Shown piece after piece: positions 8,272 through 17,740 of a stretch of DNA of 64,000 nt (position 1 is the first letter of the stretch; every line of letters starts with the position of its first letter). A program made the position numbers and the translations under genes. The stretch comes from Streptomyces tubercidicus. GTDB lineage: Bacteria > Actinomycetota > Actinomycetes > Streptomycetales > Streptomycetaceae. The stretch lies in the NCBI RefSeq assembly GCF_027497495.1, contig NZ_CP114205.1:496001-560000 (forward strand), given 5' to 3'. Under the pieces are notes generated by a model, which was given only the letters and a program-made list of their open reading frames with translations, was not told the origin of the DNA and made no database searches.

Positions 8272-8976
8272 TCACCCCACCCTCTGCGCCGCCTCCTGGC
8301 GCATGGCTGCGACGAGGAGGTCGAGGGCCGGTTCGACGGCCGAGTGGCCCATTTGCGGCAGCTGGTCCCGTACGCGGTGCAGGTTGGGGTAGTCGTCCGC
8401 GGGCAGGTTGGCGTACTCGTCCTGCCATGCCTGTTCATCCGCCGCTCGCTGGGCGGGGGGCAGCCGCAGGACGCCGGCGTCCACGGCCGCATGACCGAGG
8501 GCGGTGTCCACGAGGGCGTGATAGTGCCGGACGGCGGTCGCCTCGTCGAAGCCGGCCTGGAGCAGCAGGCCGATGCCCGTGTCGACGGCGCGCTGTTCAT
8601 GGGGCCGGCCGGTGACCCGTACGGTGCTGAACACGGCGATCTGCGGGTGACGCAGCGCGGAACGGTAGGCCCGCAGCCCGAGTTCGCGCAGATCGGCGGC
8701 CCAGTCGCCGCCGGGGGCGAAGCCGGTCATGGACTCGCCGATGAGCCGGTCGGCCAGCGCCAGCAGCAGATCCTCGGTGTTGCGGAAGTAGCGGTAGATC
8801 GCGGAGGGATCGGCGCCCAGCGCCGCGCCGAGTTTGCGCACGGTGAAGGCCTGCGCCCCCTGGGCGTCGATGAGTTCACAGGCGGCGTCGACGATGAGAT
8901 CGGCCGACAGGACCACGCCTGAACTGGTCGGCCGGCGCCGCTTGCGCTCCACCGGGACGCGCTCGCTCTCCGCCAT
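8272..8976 (-). CDS. TetR-family transcriptional regulator
   Basis: A 234-residue repressor. The N-terminal HTH spans about residues 23-70 (ADLIVDAACELIDAQGAQ... VRKLGAALGADPSAIYRYF). The C-terminal part, with RHPQIAVFSTVRVTGRPHEQ and HYHALVDTALGHAA, resembles the TetR_C_1-type ligand domain. It is transcribed away from the permease/amidohydrolase pair at 9266-12643. Two palindromes in the shared intergenic region (9030-9059) are its likely operators, so it probably represses those genes until a substrate-related ligand binds. The ligand is unknown. Confidence 0.88.
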   Translation of the reverse strand: MAESERVPVERKRRRPTSSGVVLSADLIVDAACELIDAQGAQAFTVRKLGAALGADPSAIYRYFRNTEDLLLALADRLIGESMTGFAPGGDWAADLRELGLRAYRSALRHPQIAVFSTVRVTGRPHEQRAVDTGIGLLLQAGFDEATAVRHYHALVDTALGHAAVDAGVLRLPPAQRAADEQAWQDEYANLPADDYPNLHRVRDQLPQMGHSAVEPALDLLVAAMRQEAAQRVG

Positions 8977-9029
8977 ACCGAACCCCTCCGCCTCGCTCCG
9001 TCCCTGCCCCGGGCCCTATCGGGGCCAGT

Positions 9030-9059
9030 TAACCATCAGGTTACGTCAACACCGTTGAC
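9030..9059. promoter_or_regulatory. Two palindromes, candidate TetR operators
   Basis: TAACC-N4-GGTTA (9030-9043) is followed directly by GTCAAC-N3-GTTGAC (9045-9059). They lie in the 289-base intergenic region between the TetR gene and the permease gene, about 55-85 bases upstream of the TetR start. Inverted repeats of 5-6 bases with a short spacer are typical TetR-family targets. Which one is bound is not determinable here. Confidence 0.55.
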
Positions 9060-9265
9060 ACAAGAATGAACGACCTGTTTCATCGGCGGACATACACGGA
9101 CCGCCGCGGTGCCGCATCCCGCACCACCCCCCTCCGTACGACGCGGCCGGACCCCGATCCCGGGCCCGGTCCGCGCCGCCCTGCCCCGCCCTCCCCACCC
9201 GCGCCTCCCGTTCCCCAAGGCCCGGCCGAGACCGGCCCGGCCCGCCCGTCCAAGGAGTGAGTGCC

Positions 9266-10792
9266 ATGCCTTCCGCAGTGCAGCAGGACCCCGGCCCGGC
9301 GAGAATGCGCCGCTCACTGGGGGTGAAGGACGGGGTGGCGATCGCCGCGTCAAGCACCGCCGCGACCACCAGTATCGGCATCGGAATGGGCACTCTGGCC
9401 GCGTACGCCGGCCGGCAGACACCCGCCCTGTTGCTGCTGGCCTTTGTGCCCATCCTCGGCATCGCGCTCTCGTATGCCCGGCTCAACCGCAGTGAGCCCA
9501 ACTGCGGCAGCGGCTACACCTGGGTGGGCCGGACCATCGGCCCCTGGCCCGGATTCCTGACCGGCTGGGTGGTGCTGGTCGGCAACGTGATCTTCATGGC
9601 GTACACAGGCGCGGTGACCGGCTCGGTCGTGCTGCAGTTCCTCAACAAGCTGGGCCTGCACAGCGTGTGGGGGCTCCCGCTGGATCCGTCCTCGACCGGC
9701 ATCAGCACCGCCGTGGGCCTGGTCGCGCTGGTCGTCGTCACCATCACCGCCATCACGGGCGTACGGGCCGCGACCCGGCTGCAGATGGGGCTGCTGATCT
9801 TCGAGTACGCGGTCCTGCTGGTCTTCTGCGGCTACGCGCTGATCGTCGGCGACCAGCAGTTCTCGCTGTCCTGGCTCAACCCGTTGGAGATCGGCTCACC
9901 GCAGGCCGTGGCCCAGGGGATGGTGCTGGCGGTGTTCTTCTACTGGGGCTGGGACGCCGCGTTCAGCGTCAACGAGGAGACCCGCAGCTCCACCGACGCG
10001 GCCCGCGGCGGACTGATCGCACTGGTCGTGATGATGGGCCTGTTCCTCGTCGGTTCGCTGGCGTTCCAGCGGGTGATGAGCACCGGGGAACTGGTGCACA
10101 ACGGGCCGCAGGCGCTCACCTTCCTCGGCACCAAGCTGGCCCCGGAGCCCTGGGCCTCGCTGCCCCTCGCCGCCCTGATGTGCTCCGCCTTCGCCTCCCT
10201 CCAGTCGAGCGTCATCCCGACCGCCCGCGGCACCCTGGCGATGGCCCGCGACCGGACGCTGGGCGCGGTGTGGCAGCGGGTGCACCCGCGCTACGGCTCC
10301 CCCGCCGTGGGCACCGTGCTGATCATGGCCATCGCCGCGCTGCTCGCCGTACTCGCGGTCGGCATCCCCAAGCTCAACGACATGATCCTCACGGCCGTCA
10401 ACTCGATCGGCCTGACCGTGGCCCTTTACTACGGACTCACCGCGCTCGCCTGTGCGGTGCGTTTCCGCGACAGCCTGCGCGCCGGAGCCGTGCGCGCGCT
10501 CCGGGACGTGGTCGTACCGGCGGTGAGCGCGCTGACGCTGTTCGGGCTCGGCGGCTACCTCGTCTGGGACTACGCCACCATGAGCGACCACTTCGAAGCG
10601 AACCCGGACAACGGCTGGTTCATGCTGCTGCTCCCCGTCCTCTTCATCGTGGCCGGCCTGGCGACCGCCGCCTGGGCCAAGTGGGTACGCCACGCCCCGT
10701 ACTTCCGCACCGGCCAGGGGACGGACGCCGATGCGATCACCTTGCCCATGGACGGGGAGGGCGGCCCGCTCCCGAGCCCCGTGGAGGGCTGA
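9266..10792 (+). CDS. APC-superfamily amino acid/amine permease
   Basis: A 508-residue transporter with about 12 transmembrane helices. After a short cytoplasmic N-terminus, the first helix contains the unwound glycine/serine segment typical of the APC fold (SSTAATTSIGIGMGTLAAYAG). Helix 3 follows a conserved GSGYTWVGRTIGPWPGFLTG. FFYWGWDAAFSVNEET matches helix 6 of the amino acid permease family. The substrate is not evident; linkage to an amidohydrolase suggests an amine, amide or amino acid derivative. The ATG at 9266 sits 8 bases after AAGGAG; the in-frame GTG at 9257 overlaps that ribosome site. Confidence 0.87.
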   Translation: MPSAVQQDPGPARMRRSLGVKDGVAIAASSTAATTSIGIGMGTLAAYAGRQTPALLLLAFVPILGIALSYARLNRSEPNCGSGYTWVGRTIGPWPGFLTGWVVLVGNVIFMAYTGAVTGSVVLQFLNKLGLHSVWGLPLDPSSTGISTAVGLVALVVVTITAITGVRAATRLQMGLLIFEYAVLLVFCGYALIVGDQQFSLSWLNPLEIGSPQAVAQGMVLAVFFYWGWDAAFSVNEETRSSTDAARGGLIALVVMMGLFLVGSLAFQRVMSTGELVHNGPQALTFLGTKLAPEPWASLPLAALMCSAFASLQSSVIPTARGTLAMARDRTLGAVWQRVHPRYGSPAVGTVLIMAIAALLAVLAVGIPKLNDMILTAVNSIGLTVALYYGLTALACAVRFRDSLRAGAVRALRDVVVPAVSALTLFGLGGYLVWDYATMSDHFEANPDNGWFMLLLPVLFIVAGLATAAWAKWVRHAPYFRTGQGTDADAITLPMDGEGGPLPSPVEG

Positions 10793-10945
10793 CCACCACC
10801 GAGACCACCCATCGCCCGACCGTCCGATCTGCTACCCGATCCCCCTGTCCGGTACCCCCATCAAGTCCCCCATCCGATCCCCTTGTAACGCCCCCAACAC
10901 GCACATCGCACATCGCACTCCCCACACCACTGGAGCAACCACCAC

Positions 10946-12643
10946 ATGGATCTCAGCAGCACCCCGGACTCCCGCACCTCCGGCTCCGCCGACGGCGGCC
11001 CCGCGGACCTCGTCTTCCTCTCCGGCCCCGTGCACACCGTCGACCCCGCGCGGACAAGGGCGAGCGCGGTGGCGGTACGCGGCGACCGCATCCTCGCCGT
11101 CGGGCACGAGGAGGACGTCCGCGCGCTGATCGGCCCCGCCACGGAGGTCGTCGATCTGCACGGCAAGCTGCTCATCCCCGGCTTCCAGGACGCGCATGTC
11201 CATCCGGTGGGCGGCGGGCGGGAGTTGGCGCTGTGCGATCTGAGCGCGGCGGAGACGGCCGAGGCGTACCGCGAGCTGATCAGCGCGTACGCGGCGGCGC
11301 ATCCGGAGGTCTCCTGGATCACGGGCGGCGGCTGGTCCATGGAGGCGTTCCCCGGCGGCATGCCGACCCGCGAGTTCCTGGACGCGCTGGTGCCCGACCG
11401 CCCGGTGTTCCTCGTCAACCGCGACCACCACGGCGGCTGGGCCAACTCCTGTGCCCTGGAACGGGCCGGGCTCACCGAGCGTACGCCGGACCCGTCCGAC
11501 GGGCGGATCGAGCGGGACGCCGACGGCCGGCCGACCGGCATGCTGCAGGAAGGCGCCATGGAGCTGGTGGCCAACCTGATCCCGGAACCGACGCTCGCCG
11601 AGCGGACCGAGGGGCTGCTCCGGGCACAGCGCCTCCTGCACGGGTACGGAGTGACCGCATGGCAGGACGCGATGCTGGGTTACGCCCCCGGGATGCCCGA
11701 TGTCACCCCCGCGTATGTGGCCGCCCGGCGCGACGGGAAGCTCACCGCGCGGGTGACCGGCGCGCTGTGGTGGGACCGGGCCCGTGGGGCGGAACAGATC
11801 CCCGAACTCATCGAGCGGCGGGCCGAGTTGACGGCGGGGCGGCTGCGGGCGACCAGCGTCAAGATCATGCAGGACGGGATCGCCGAGAACCACACGGCCG
11901 CCATGCTCACTCCCTACCTCACCGCCTGCGGCTGCGCCTCCGACAACAGCGGCATCTCGTTCATCGACCCGAAGGCGCTGCAGGCCTACGTCAGCCAGCT
12001 GGACGCGGAAGGCTTCCAGGTGCACTTCCACGCCCTGGGCGACCGGGCCGTACGCGAGGCGCTGGACGCCGTCGAGGCGGCCCGGCGGACGAACGGCCTG
12101 CGCGACACCCGGCCGCATCTGGCCCACCTCCAGGTCGTGCACCCCGAGGACATTCCGCGCTTCCGCCGGCTCGGGGCGACCGCGAACATCCAGGCGCTGT
12201 GGGCGGCGCATGAGCCGCAGATGGACGAGCTGACCATCCCCTTCCTGGGGCCCGAGCGCGCCGCCTGGCAGTACCCGTTCGGCGATCTGCTGCGCTCGGG
12301 CGCCACCCTGGCGGCGGGCAGCGACTGGCCGGTCAGCTCCCCCGACCCGATCGCCGCACTGCATGTCGCGGTCAACCGCCGGGCGCCGGAGGACCCGCCG
12401 TCGGCGCCGGTCTTCCTGCCCGAGCAGCGCATCGACCTGGGTTCGGCGCTCGCCGCGTACACGGCCGGCAGCGCCTACGCCAACCACCTCGACGAGACCG
12501 GCACCATCCAGCCGGGAAAGCTGGCCGACCTGGTCGTACTCGACCGCGACCCGTTCGACGGCCCCGCGGACGAGATCGCCTCCACCCGTGTGCTGCAGAC
12601 CTTCGTCGGGGGGCAGCGGGTCTACGCGTCGGATGACGCCTGA
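10946..12643 (+). CDS. Amidohydrolase, YtcJ-like (Amidohydro_3)
   Basis: A 565-residue metal-dependent hydrolase. It has the N-terminal composite beta-sandwich (VFLSGPVHTVDP), the first metal motif DAHVHP near residue 87, the large YtcJ-type insertion, HFHALGDRAV near residue 355, HLAHLQVVHPEDI near 385 and the final GSDWPVSSPDP near 445. The C-terminus returns to the sandwich (GKLADLVVLDRDPFDGPADEI). Family members cleave amide, urea or formamide bonds; the substrate is unknown. It lies 153 bases after the permease gene, and together they look like an uptake-and-hydrolysis unit under the TetR regulator. A related enzyme is encoded at 43475-45142. Confidence 0.85.
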   Translation: MDLSSTPDSRTSGSADGGPADLVFLSGPVHTVDPARTRASAVAVRGDRILAVGHEEDVRALIGPATEVVDLHGKLLIPGFQDAHVHPVGGGRELALCDLSAAETAEAYRELISAYAAAHPEVSWITGGGWSMEAFPGGMPTREFLDALVPDRPVFLVNRDHHGGWANSCALERAGLTERTPDPSDGRIERDADGRPTGMLQEGAMELVANLIPEPTLAERTEGLLRAQRLLHGYGVTAWQDAMLGYAPGMPDVTPAYVAARRDGKLTARVTGALWWDRARGAEQIPELIERRAELTAGRLRATSVKIMQDGIAENHTAAMLTPYLTACGCASDNSGISFIDPKALQAYVSQLDAEGFQVHFHALGDRAVREALDAVEAARRTNGLRDTRPHLAHLQVVHPEDIPRFRRLGATANIQALWAAHEPQMDELTIPFLGPERAAWQYPFGDLLRSGATLAAGSDWPVSSPDPIAALHVAVNRRAPEDPPSAPVFLPEQRIDLGSALAAYTAGSAYANHLDETGTIQPGKLADLVVLDRDPFDGPADEIASTRVLQTFVGGQRVYASDDA

Positions 12644-12652
12644 GGCGCCCCG

Positions 12653-12698
12653 CCCGGCGGACCGGCCCCGCGCACTCTCGCCGGGCCGGTCCGCCGGG
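12653..12698. terminator. Bidirectional hairpin terminator
   Basis: CCCGGCGGACCGGCCC (12653-12668) and GGGCCGGTCCGCCGGG (12683-12698) form a perfect 16-base-pair stem with a 14-base loop between the converging amidohydrolase and ohr genes. There is no U-tract, as is common in Streptomyces. Confidence 0.85.
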
Positions 12699-12708
12699 TG
12701 CCGCTCCG

Positions 12709-13119
<411 letters not shown>

Positions 13120-13189
13120 GACGGTTCCCCTTCGATAGCGCGGCGGCCGTTCCCCGGCCGCCCGATGGCCACACAGTTGCACACATACA

Positions 13190-13220
13190 AATTGTGCGCA
13201 ACTAAGTTGTGCACAACTTA
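13190..13220. promoter_or_regulatory. Tandem OhrR operators
   Basis: A perfect 18-base palindrome, TAAGTTGTGCACAACTTA (13203-13220), is preceded by a related imperfect copy, AATTGTGCGCAACT (13190-13203). The 14-base cores differ at two positions and start 15 bases apart. They lie between ohr and ohrR, 27 bases before the ohrR start. AT-rich palindromes of this sort are known OhrR targets, so reduced OhrR should repress both genes. Confidence 0.8.
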
Positions 13221-13246
13221 ATGACACGTCGAGCTAATCTGGGTCC

Positions 13247-13708
13247 ATGACCTCTGCGACCAGGCCCCCGGTACCCGACGCCGAACTGCTCCGCCTCGAC
13301 CACCAGGTCTGCTTCTCCCTGCACGCCGCCTCACGCGCCTTCGGCGGCGTCTACCGGGACGCCCTCAAGGACCTGGGCCTGACCTATCCCCAGTACCTGG
13401 TCATGCTGGTCCTGTGGGAGCACGGCTCCCAGCCGGTCAAAACCATCGGCGAACAGCTCCGGCTGGACTCCGGCACCCTCTCCCCGCTACTCAAACGCCT
13501 GGAGTCGGCGGGCCTGGTCCGCCGCGAACGGAGCACCGAGGACGAGCGCTCGGTCACCATCCACCTCACCCCGGCCGGCGAGGAGCTGCGCGAACAGGCA
13601 CTGCCGGTCCCCCGCCGGATGCTGGCCGCGACCGGCCTGACCATTGAGGAACTGCGCACCCTCCAGGGCCTGTTGGGCCGGGTGACGAGCGCCCTGGACG
13701 AGGTCTGA
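13247..13708 (+). CDS. ohrR: MarR-family peroxide sensor OhrR
   Basis: A 153-residue winged-helix repressor. The reactive cysteine of the OhrR group is present as Cys22 in HQVCFSLHAASRAF. The winged HTH runs from about residue 60 to 100 (VKTIGEQLRLDSGTLSPLLKRLESAGLV... ERSVTIHLT). Oxidation of the cysteine by organic peroxides releases OhrR from DNA and induces the divergent ohr gene; autoregulation is expected. Confidence 0.9.
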   Translation: MTSATRPPVPDAELLRLDHQVCFSLHAASRAFGGVYRDALKDLGLTYPQYLVMLVLWEHGSQPVKTIGEQLRLDSGTLSPLLKRLESAGLVRRERSTEDERSVTIHLTPAGEELREQALPVPRRMLAATGLTIEELRTLQGLLGRVTSALDEV

Positions 13709-13978
13709 ACCCGGCCGCTTCCCGAGTCTGCCGCCCTTCGCCCCGTACCTCCCGGCGGTCCGCGGCGTTACGTACGTAGGTGCTTTCCGCGGTGTCCGCA
13801 AGGCGAGGCGCGGACGCGATATCCACCCCGGCCGCTCATCACCCCATTGAGCTACCAAGGTTGGGGAGTCATCGGGGCAAAGGCGTATAAAGGGTGGTCA
13901 AACCAGCCGGAGCCGCCGGCGAAATCCCGCCCACGACGCGGTTGGCAGCATCGCCTACGACAAGCGGAGGAGCGCCAC

Positions 13979-14212
13979 GTGAACGCGGCAGAAGTTGTCA
14001 ACACCTTGCTGGTCCAACGATTCGGGGTGGCCCCCGCCGACATCACCCACGAGACCCCGCTGCGCACCCTGCGACTGGACTCCCTGGCGCTGGAAGAGCT
14101 CCGCGTTCTGATCGAGGAGCGGCTGGACATCGACCTCGACGAGGTGTCGCTGACCCCGCGGAACACCGTGGGCCAGCTGGTGACGGCCGTCGACGGCAAC
14201 GTGCCCGCATGA
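13979..14212 (+). CDS. Acyl carrier protein
   Basis: A 77-residue carrier protein. The phosphopantetheine attachment site is Ser35 in LDSLALEEL, with the usual acidic helix II (LRVLIEERLDIDLDE). The GTG start at 13979 is preceded by GCGGAGGAG; the frame is open further upstream but that region lacks ACP character. The ketosynthase start overlaps its stop (ATGA at 14209), so the two are translationally coupled. It is not in a standard fab operon, implying a dedicated pathway. Confidence 0.88.
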   Translation: MNAAEVVNTLLVQRFGVAPADITHETPLRTLRLDSLALEELRVLIEERLDIDLDEVSLTPRNTVGQLVTAVDGNVPA

Positions 14213-15447
14213 CCGCCCGCCAGGAGCCGTTCTCCGCGGCCGTAACAGGACTGGGTCTGGTGACCGCGGCGGGCGTGGGGGCGAAAGCCACCTGGCACTC
14301 CGTCACCCAGGAAACTGTCCCCGGCGGAGTGAGCCACCAAGAAGAACTCGCCGATCTGCCCTGCGACTTCATGTACACCATCGCGGATCTGGACACCACC
14401 GAGCTGCTCGGGGTGGCCACCCAGCGGCTGATGGACCGCTTCTCCCAGCTCGCGGTGATCGCCGCCCGGGAGGCCGTCGCCGATGCCGGGCTGGACCCGG
14501 AGTCCTGGGACGGCAGCCGGGTCGCGGTGGTCATCGGCTCCGCGCACGGCGGGCTGCCGTTCTACGACCAGCAGCATGTCGCGATGGCCGGGCGCGGCGC
14601 CCGCCGGGTCTCCCCCAAGCTCGCCCCGCTGACCGTCGTCAACAGTGCCGCGAGCAGCGTCTGTATGGACCTCGGCGCACAGGGCCCCAGCATGGGCGTG
14701 GCGACGGCCTGCTCCTCCGGCACGGTCGCCGTGGGCACTGCACACCAGCTGCTGCGCGCCGGGGTCTGCGATATCGCCATCGCGGGCGGGGCGGAGTCGG
14801 TGCTGTCCCGGCTGCTGATCGCCAGCGCCTGCCAGATGAAGGCGGTCTCCACCCGCCGCGACGATCCGGCCACGGCCTGCCGCCCCTTCGACGCGGGCCG
14901 GGACGGCTTCGTGGTCGGGGAGGGCGCCGGGCTCCTCGTCCTGGAGCGGCCCGAGCACGCGAGCGCCCGCCGGGCACCCGTCCGCGCCCGGATCCGCGGC
15001 TACGGCGCGTCGAGCGATGCCTACGCGGCGGTGGCCCCGGACCCCGAGGGCAACGGCATCGAGCGGGCGCTGCGCAGCGCGCTGGCGGACGCACAGGTAG
15101 CGGGCCGGGATGTCGGCCATGTCAATGCGCACGGCACCTCGACGGTGGTCAACGACCGCGTGGAGGCCACCGTGCTGCGACGGGTCCTCGGCGATCACCC
15201 GCTGGTCACCTCGACCAAGGGGATGACGGGGCACGCGCTGGGCGCCGCCGGCGGGATCGAGACCGCGCTCACGGTGCTCGCCCTGGAGCAGCAGCTGGTG
15301 CCGCCGACCGCCAACCTCGAAGTGCCGGATCCGCGGATCCCGATCGACATCGTGCGCAATGAGGCCCGGCAGGCGGCGTTCGACTGCGCGGTCAAGACCT
15401 CGCTCGGCTTCGGCGGGCACAACGCCGCGCTCGTACTGACCCGCTAG
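14209..15447 (+). CDS. Beta-ketoacyl-ACP synthase, KAS II/FabF-like
   Basis: A 412-residue condensing enzyme with the complete Cys-His-His triad: Cys168 in VATACSSGTVAV, His308 in NAHGTST and His342 in GHALGAAGG. Family length and the C-terminal GFGGHNAALVL are normal. It decarboxylates malonyl-ACP and extends an acyl chain by two carbons. Coupling to its own ACP and to a downstream alpha/beta hydrolase, with no ketoreductase, dehydratase or acyltransferase nearby, suggests one condensation step on an acyl chain made elsewhere. It is not a chain-length factor because the cysteine is present. Confidence 0.88.
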   Translation: MTARQEPFSAAVTGLGLVTAAGVGAKATWHSVTQETVPGGVSHQEELADLPCDFMYTIADLDTTELLGVATQRLMDRFSQLAVIAAREAVADAGLDPESWDGSRVAVVIGSAHGGLPFYDQQHVAMAGRGARRVSPKLAPLTVVNSAASSVCMDLGAQGPSMGVATACSSGTVAVGTAHQLLRAGVCDIAIAGGAESVLSRLLIASACQMKAVSTRRDDPATACRPFDAGRDGFVVGEGAGLLVLERPEHASARRAPVRARIRGYGASSDAYAAVAPDPEGNGIERALRSALADAQVAGRDVGHVNAHGTSTVVNDRVEATVLRRVLGDHPLVTSTKGMTGHALGAAGGIETALTVLALEQQLVPPTANLEVPDPRIPIDIVRNEARQAAFDCAVKTSLGFGGHNAALVLTR

Positions 15448-15491
15448 CCACCGCGTGCCCCTCCCGCCGGTGCCCCGAGAAGGAATCTGCC

Positions 15492-16391
15492 ATGTCCGAG
15501 GAAATGATCCGCTCTCTGTCGGTGCGCGGGGTGTCCTACTCCTACCGGCGGCTGCGGCAGCCGGAGCGGATCACCGAACCCGTTCTGGTGCTGGGCGGCG
15601 CGCTGCAGGGGATGTACGGCTGGCCGCAGATGGAGGATCACGTGGGGCCGGTGGCGGACGTGGTCACCGCCGATCTGCCGGGCATGGGCAGTGCGGATCC
15701 GCTCCCCCCGGGGCCGAGCATCGATGTCGTGTGCGCGGCGATCGAGCGCATCATCGACGATCTGGACGTCCCGAGCATCAACCTCTTCGGGTTCTCGTAC
15801 GGGGCGGGTCTGGCCTACGGGTGCGCCCGGCGGTTCCCCGGGCGCATCGCCCGACTCGCCCTCGGCGGGGTTCCGGCACATATCAGTGACGCCCAGGTCG
15901 AGCTGTGGCGGCGGGCCTCCGAGCATCTCGCGCAGGGTGACGCCGAAGCCTTCGCCACCCTGGTCGCCCAGGGGCTGATGTGCCTGGACGACCGCCGGCA
16001 CGTCGCCCACCGGAAGCTGGCCTACCGCTATGTCCGGCGCTCGATGCTGCAGGCGGCCCGCAACTCCCGGCACGCGGTCGACTCGCTGCGCCGTGGGATC
16101 TCGGACCGCCCGGACTTCTCCGGCGGGCTGACCGATGTCCCCACCCTCGTCTTCAGCGGCGAGCACGACACGGTGACCTCCCCGGCCCGTCAGCGGGACT
16201 TCGCGGCCACCATCCCGGGCAGCCGGTTTCTGACGATTCCCGATGCCGATCACTGGGTGGTGCTCGAACGCCCGCAGGAGGTCGCGGACTTGGCGGCGCG
16301 GTTCTTCACCGATGGGCCGCTGAGTTCGGCGCCCTGCCTGGCGCCGGTGGTGCGCGAGGAGCCGTCGCCGGCCGATCCGGCATGTGTGTGA
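15492..16391 (+). CDS. Alpha/beta hydrolase
   Basis: A 299-residue alpha/beta-hydrolase-fold enzyme. The nucleophile elbow GFSYGAG has Ser102; the acid is probably the Asp of SGEHDTVTS near residue 223 and the base the His of IPDADHWVV near residue 255. It lies 44 bases after the ketosynthase with a clear ribosome site (GAGAAGGA) and is probably cotranscribed. In this setting it may release or edit a beta-ketoacyl chain from the carrier protein; that role is inference from position. Confidence 0.82.
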   Translation: MSEEMIRSLSVRGVSYSYRRLRQPERITEPVLVLGGALQGMYGWPQMEDHVGPVADVVTADLPGMGSADPLPPGPSIDVVCAAIERIIDDLDVPSINLFGFSYGAGLAYGCARRFPGRIARLALGGVPAHISDAQVELWRRASEHLAQGDAEAFATLVAQGLMCLDDRRHVAHRKLAYRYVRRSMLQAARNSRHAVDSLRRGISDRPDFSGGLTDVPTLVFSGEHDTVTSPARQRDFAATIPGSRFLTIPDADHWVVLERPQEVADLAARFFTDGPLSSAPCLAPVVREEPSPADPACV

Positions 16392-16449
16392 GCCCGACCC
16401 GCGGCAACATTCCCTTGCGGCTATATAACCGGGGTGGCATGCTGAAGGT

Positions 16450-16767
16450 ATGCCCCTACCGTTCGACGTACTCGCCGAGCCGAGCCGGCGGAAGATCCTC
16501 GACCTGCTGCTGGAGCGCCCGCGGCTGGTCGGTGAACTCACGCAGCAGCTCGGACTGAGCCAGCCCGGCACCTCCAAGCACCTCCGGGTACTGCGCGAGG
16601 CCGGGCTGGTCCAGGTGCGGCAGGACGCGCAGCGCCGCTGGTACGAGCTCCGGCCGGAGCCCCTGGCGGAGCTGGACGCCTGGCTCGCCCACTACCGGCA
16701 CCTGTGGACCGGTCGCCTGGACGCACTGGAACGGCACCTCGACGCCATGGAGGACGACCCCCGATGA
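16450..16767 (+). CDS. ArsR-family regulator
   Basis: A 105-residue winged-helix protein of the metal-independent ArsR type commonly paired with SRPBCC genes. The HTH is clear (PSRRKILDLLLERPRLVGELTQQLGLSQPGTSKHLRVL, residues about 11-48), followed by the wing RRWYELRPEPL and a C-terminal helix. There is no cysteine metal site. Its stop overlaps the start of the downstream SRPBCC gene (ATGA at 16764). Confidence 0.87.
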   Translation: MPLPFDVLAEPSRRKILDLLLERPRLVGELTQQLGLSQPGTSKHLRVLREAGLVQVRQDAQRRWYELRPEPLAELDAWLAHYRHLWTGRLDALERHLDAMEDDPR

Positions 16768-17612
16768 ACCCGCACTCCGACACCCTCACCACCGCCGACG
16801 GCCGCACCGCACTGCGCATGGAGCGCAGACTCGCCCATCCGCCCGCGAAGGTCTGGTCGGCGATCACCGATCCCGCGCACGTCGGGAAGTGGTTCCCCTC
16901 CGAGGTCACCGTGGACCTCCGTCCCGGCGGCGCGATGACCTTCCATATGCCCGGTGTGAGCGGCATCGCCATGACCGGTACGGTCACCGACGCCGAGGAG
17001 CCCCGACTGTTCGCCTTCTCATGGGGCGAGGACCATCTGCGCTGGGAGATCACCCCGGACGGCGACGGCTCGCTGCTGGTCCTGGTCCACACCTTCGGCG
17101 ACCGGTTCGGCGGCGCCAGCTTCGCCTCTGGCTGGCATCTGTGCCTCACCGCGCTGTCGCAGCTGCTCGACGGTGACTCGCCGCATGTCGAGCGCGACAA
17201 GGGCGATCTGCACGAGGCGTACCTGGAGCAGTTCGACCTCGGTCGCGGGGTGGTCGAGGACACCGCGGACGGCCCGCGGGTCCGTTTCGAGCGGCAGCTC
17301 GTGCGGGCCACCGAGACCGTCTGGGCCGCGCTGACCTCGGGGGACGAGCCTGCGGCCGGGGCACCCGTACCGACGGGCTTCACCAGTCGACAGGCTCCGG
17401 CCGGGCCGGTCACCGAGGTCGCGGCCCCGACGGTGCTCGCGTACCGCTGGCATCCGGAGGGCACGGTCCGCTGGGAGCTGGGCCAGGGCACCGGCCACGG
17501 CCCCCGTCTCGTCCTGACCCAGACCGGTCCGCAGGGCTTCGACGCGGACGCCGCGCTGGAGGCGTGGCACGAACGTATCGAGCGGCTCGCCGCGCAGCTG
17601 ATGACGGACTGA
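16764..17612 (+). CDS. SRPBCC (AHSA1-like) domain protein, tandem
   Basis: A 282-residue protein with two START/AHSA1-like halves. The first (about 15-145) shows MERRLAHPPAKVWSAITDPAHVGKWFP and the GDRFGGASFASGWHLCL helix. The second (about 165-280) restarts with VRFERQLVRATETVWAALT and ends in a long helix (AWHERIERLAAQL). The fold binds hydrophobic ligands; its substrate is unknown. It is translationally coupled to the ArsR regulator, a very common actinobacterial pair. Confidence 0.85.
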   Translation: MNPHSDTLTTADGRTALRMERRLAHPPAKVWSAITDPAHVGKWFPSEVTVDLRPGGAMTFHMPGVSGIAMTGTVTDAEEPRLFAFSWGEDHLRWEITPDGDGSLLVLVHTFGDRFGGASFASGWHLCLTALSQLLDGDSPHVERDKGDLHEAYLEQFDLGRGVVEDTADGPRVRFERQLVRATETVWAALTSGDEPAAGAPVPTGFTSRQAPAGPVTEVAAPTVLAYRWHPEGTVRWELGQGTGHGPRLVLTQTGPQGFDADAALEAWHERIERLAAQLMTD

Positions 17613-17644
17613 ATTCCCGCCTCCGCCTTTACCACCGCATACTC

Positions 17645-17674
17645 GCGCCCCCTGTGGACTTCCATAGGGGGCGC
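17645..17674 (+). terminator. Hairpin terminator of the ArsR/SRPBCC unit
   Basis: GCGCCCCCT (17645-17653) pairs with AGGGGGCGC (17666-17674); the loop continues as TGGA/TCCA, making a nearly complete long stem. It lies 32 bases after the SRPBCC stop codon. Confidence 0.75.
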
Positions 17675-17740
17675 ATGCCATGAGGCACTCCCGAGCCTTA
17701 CCCCAGCCGTCGGCGCCCGTTGCGGAATTACCCCTTCGAC

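Noticed and set aside
9667..12213. Very long plus-strand open frame of 848 codons
   Set aside because: Arg/Gly/Pro-rich shadow of the permease and amidohydrolase genes in another frame.
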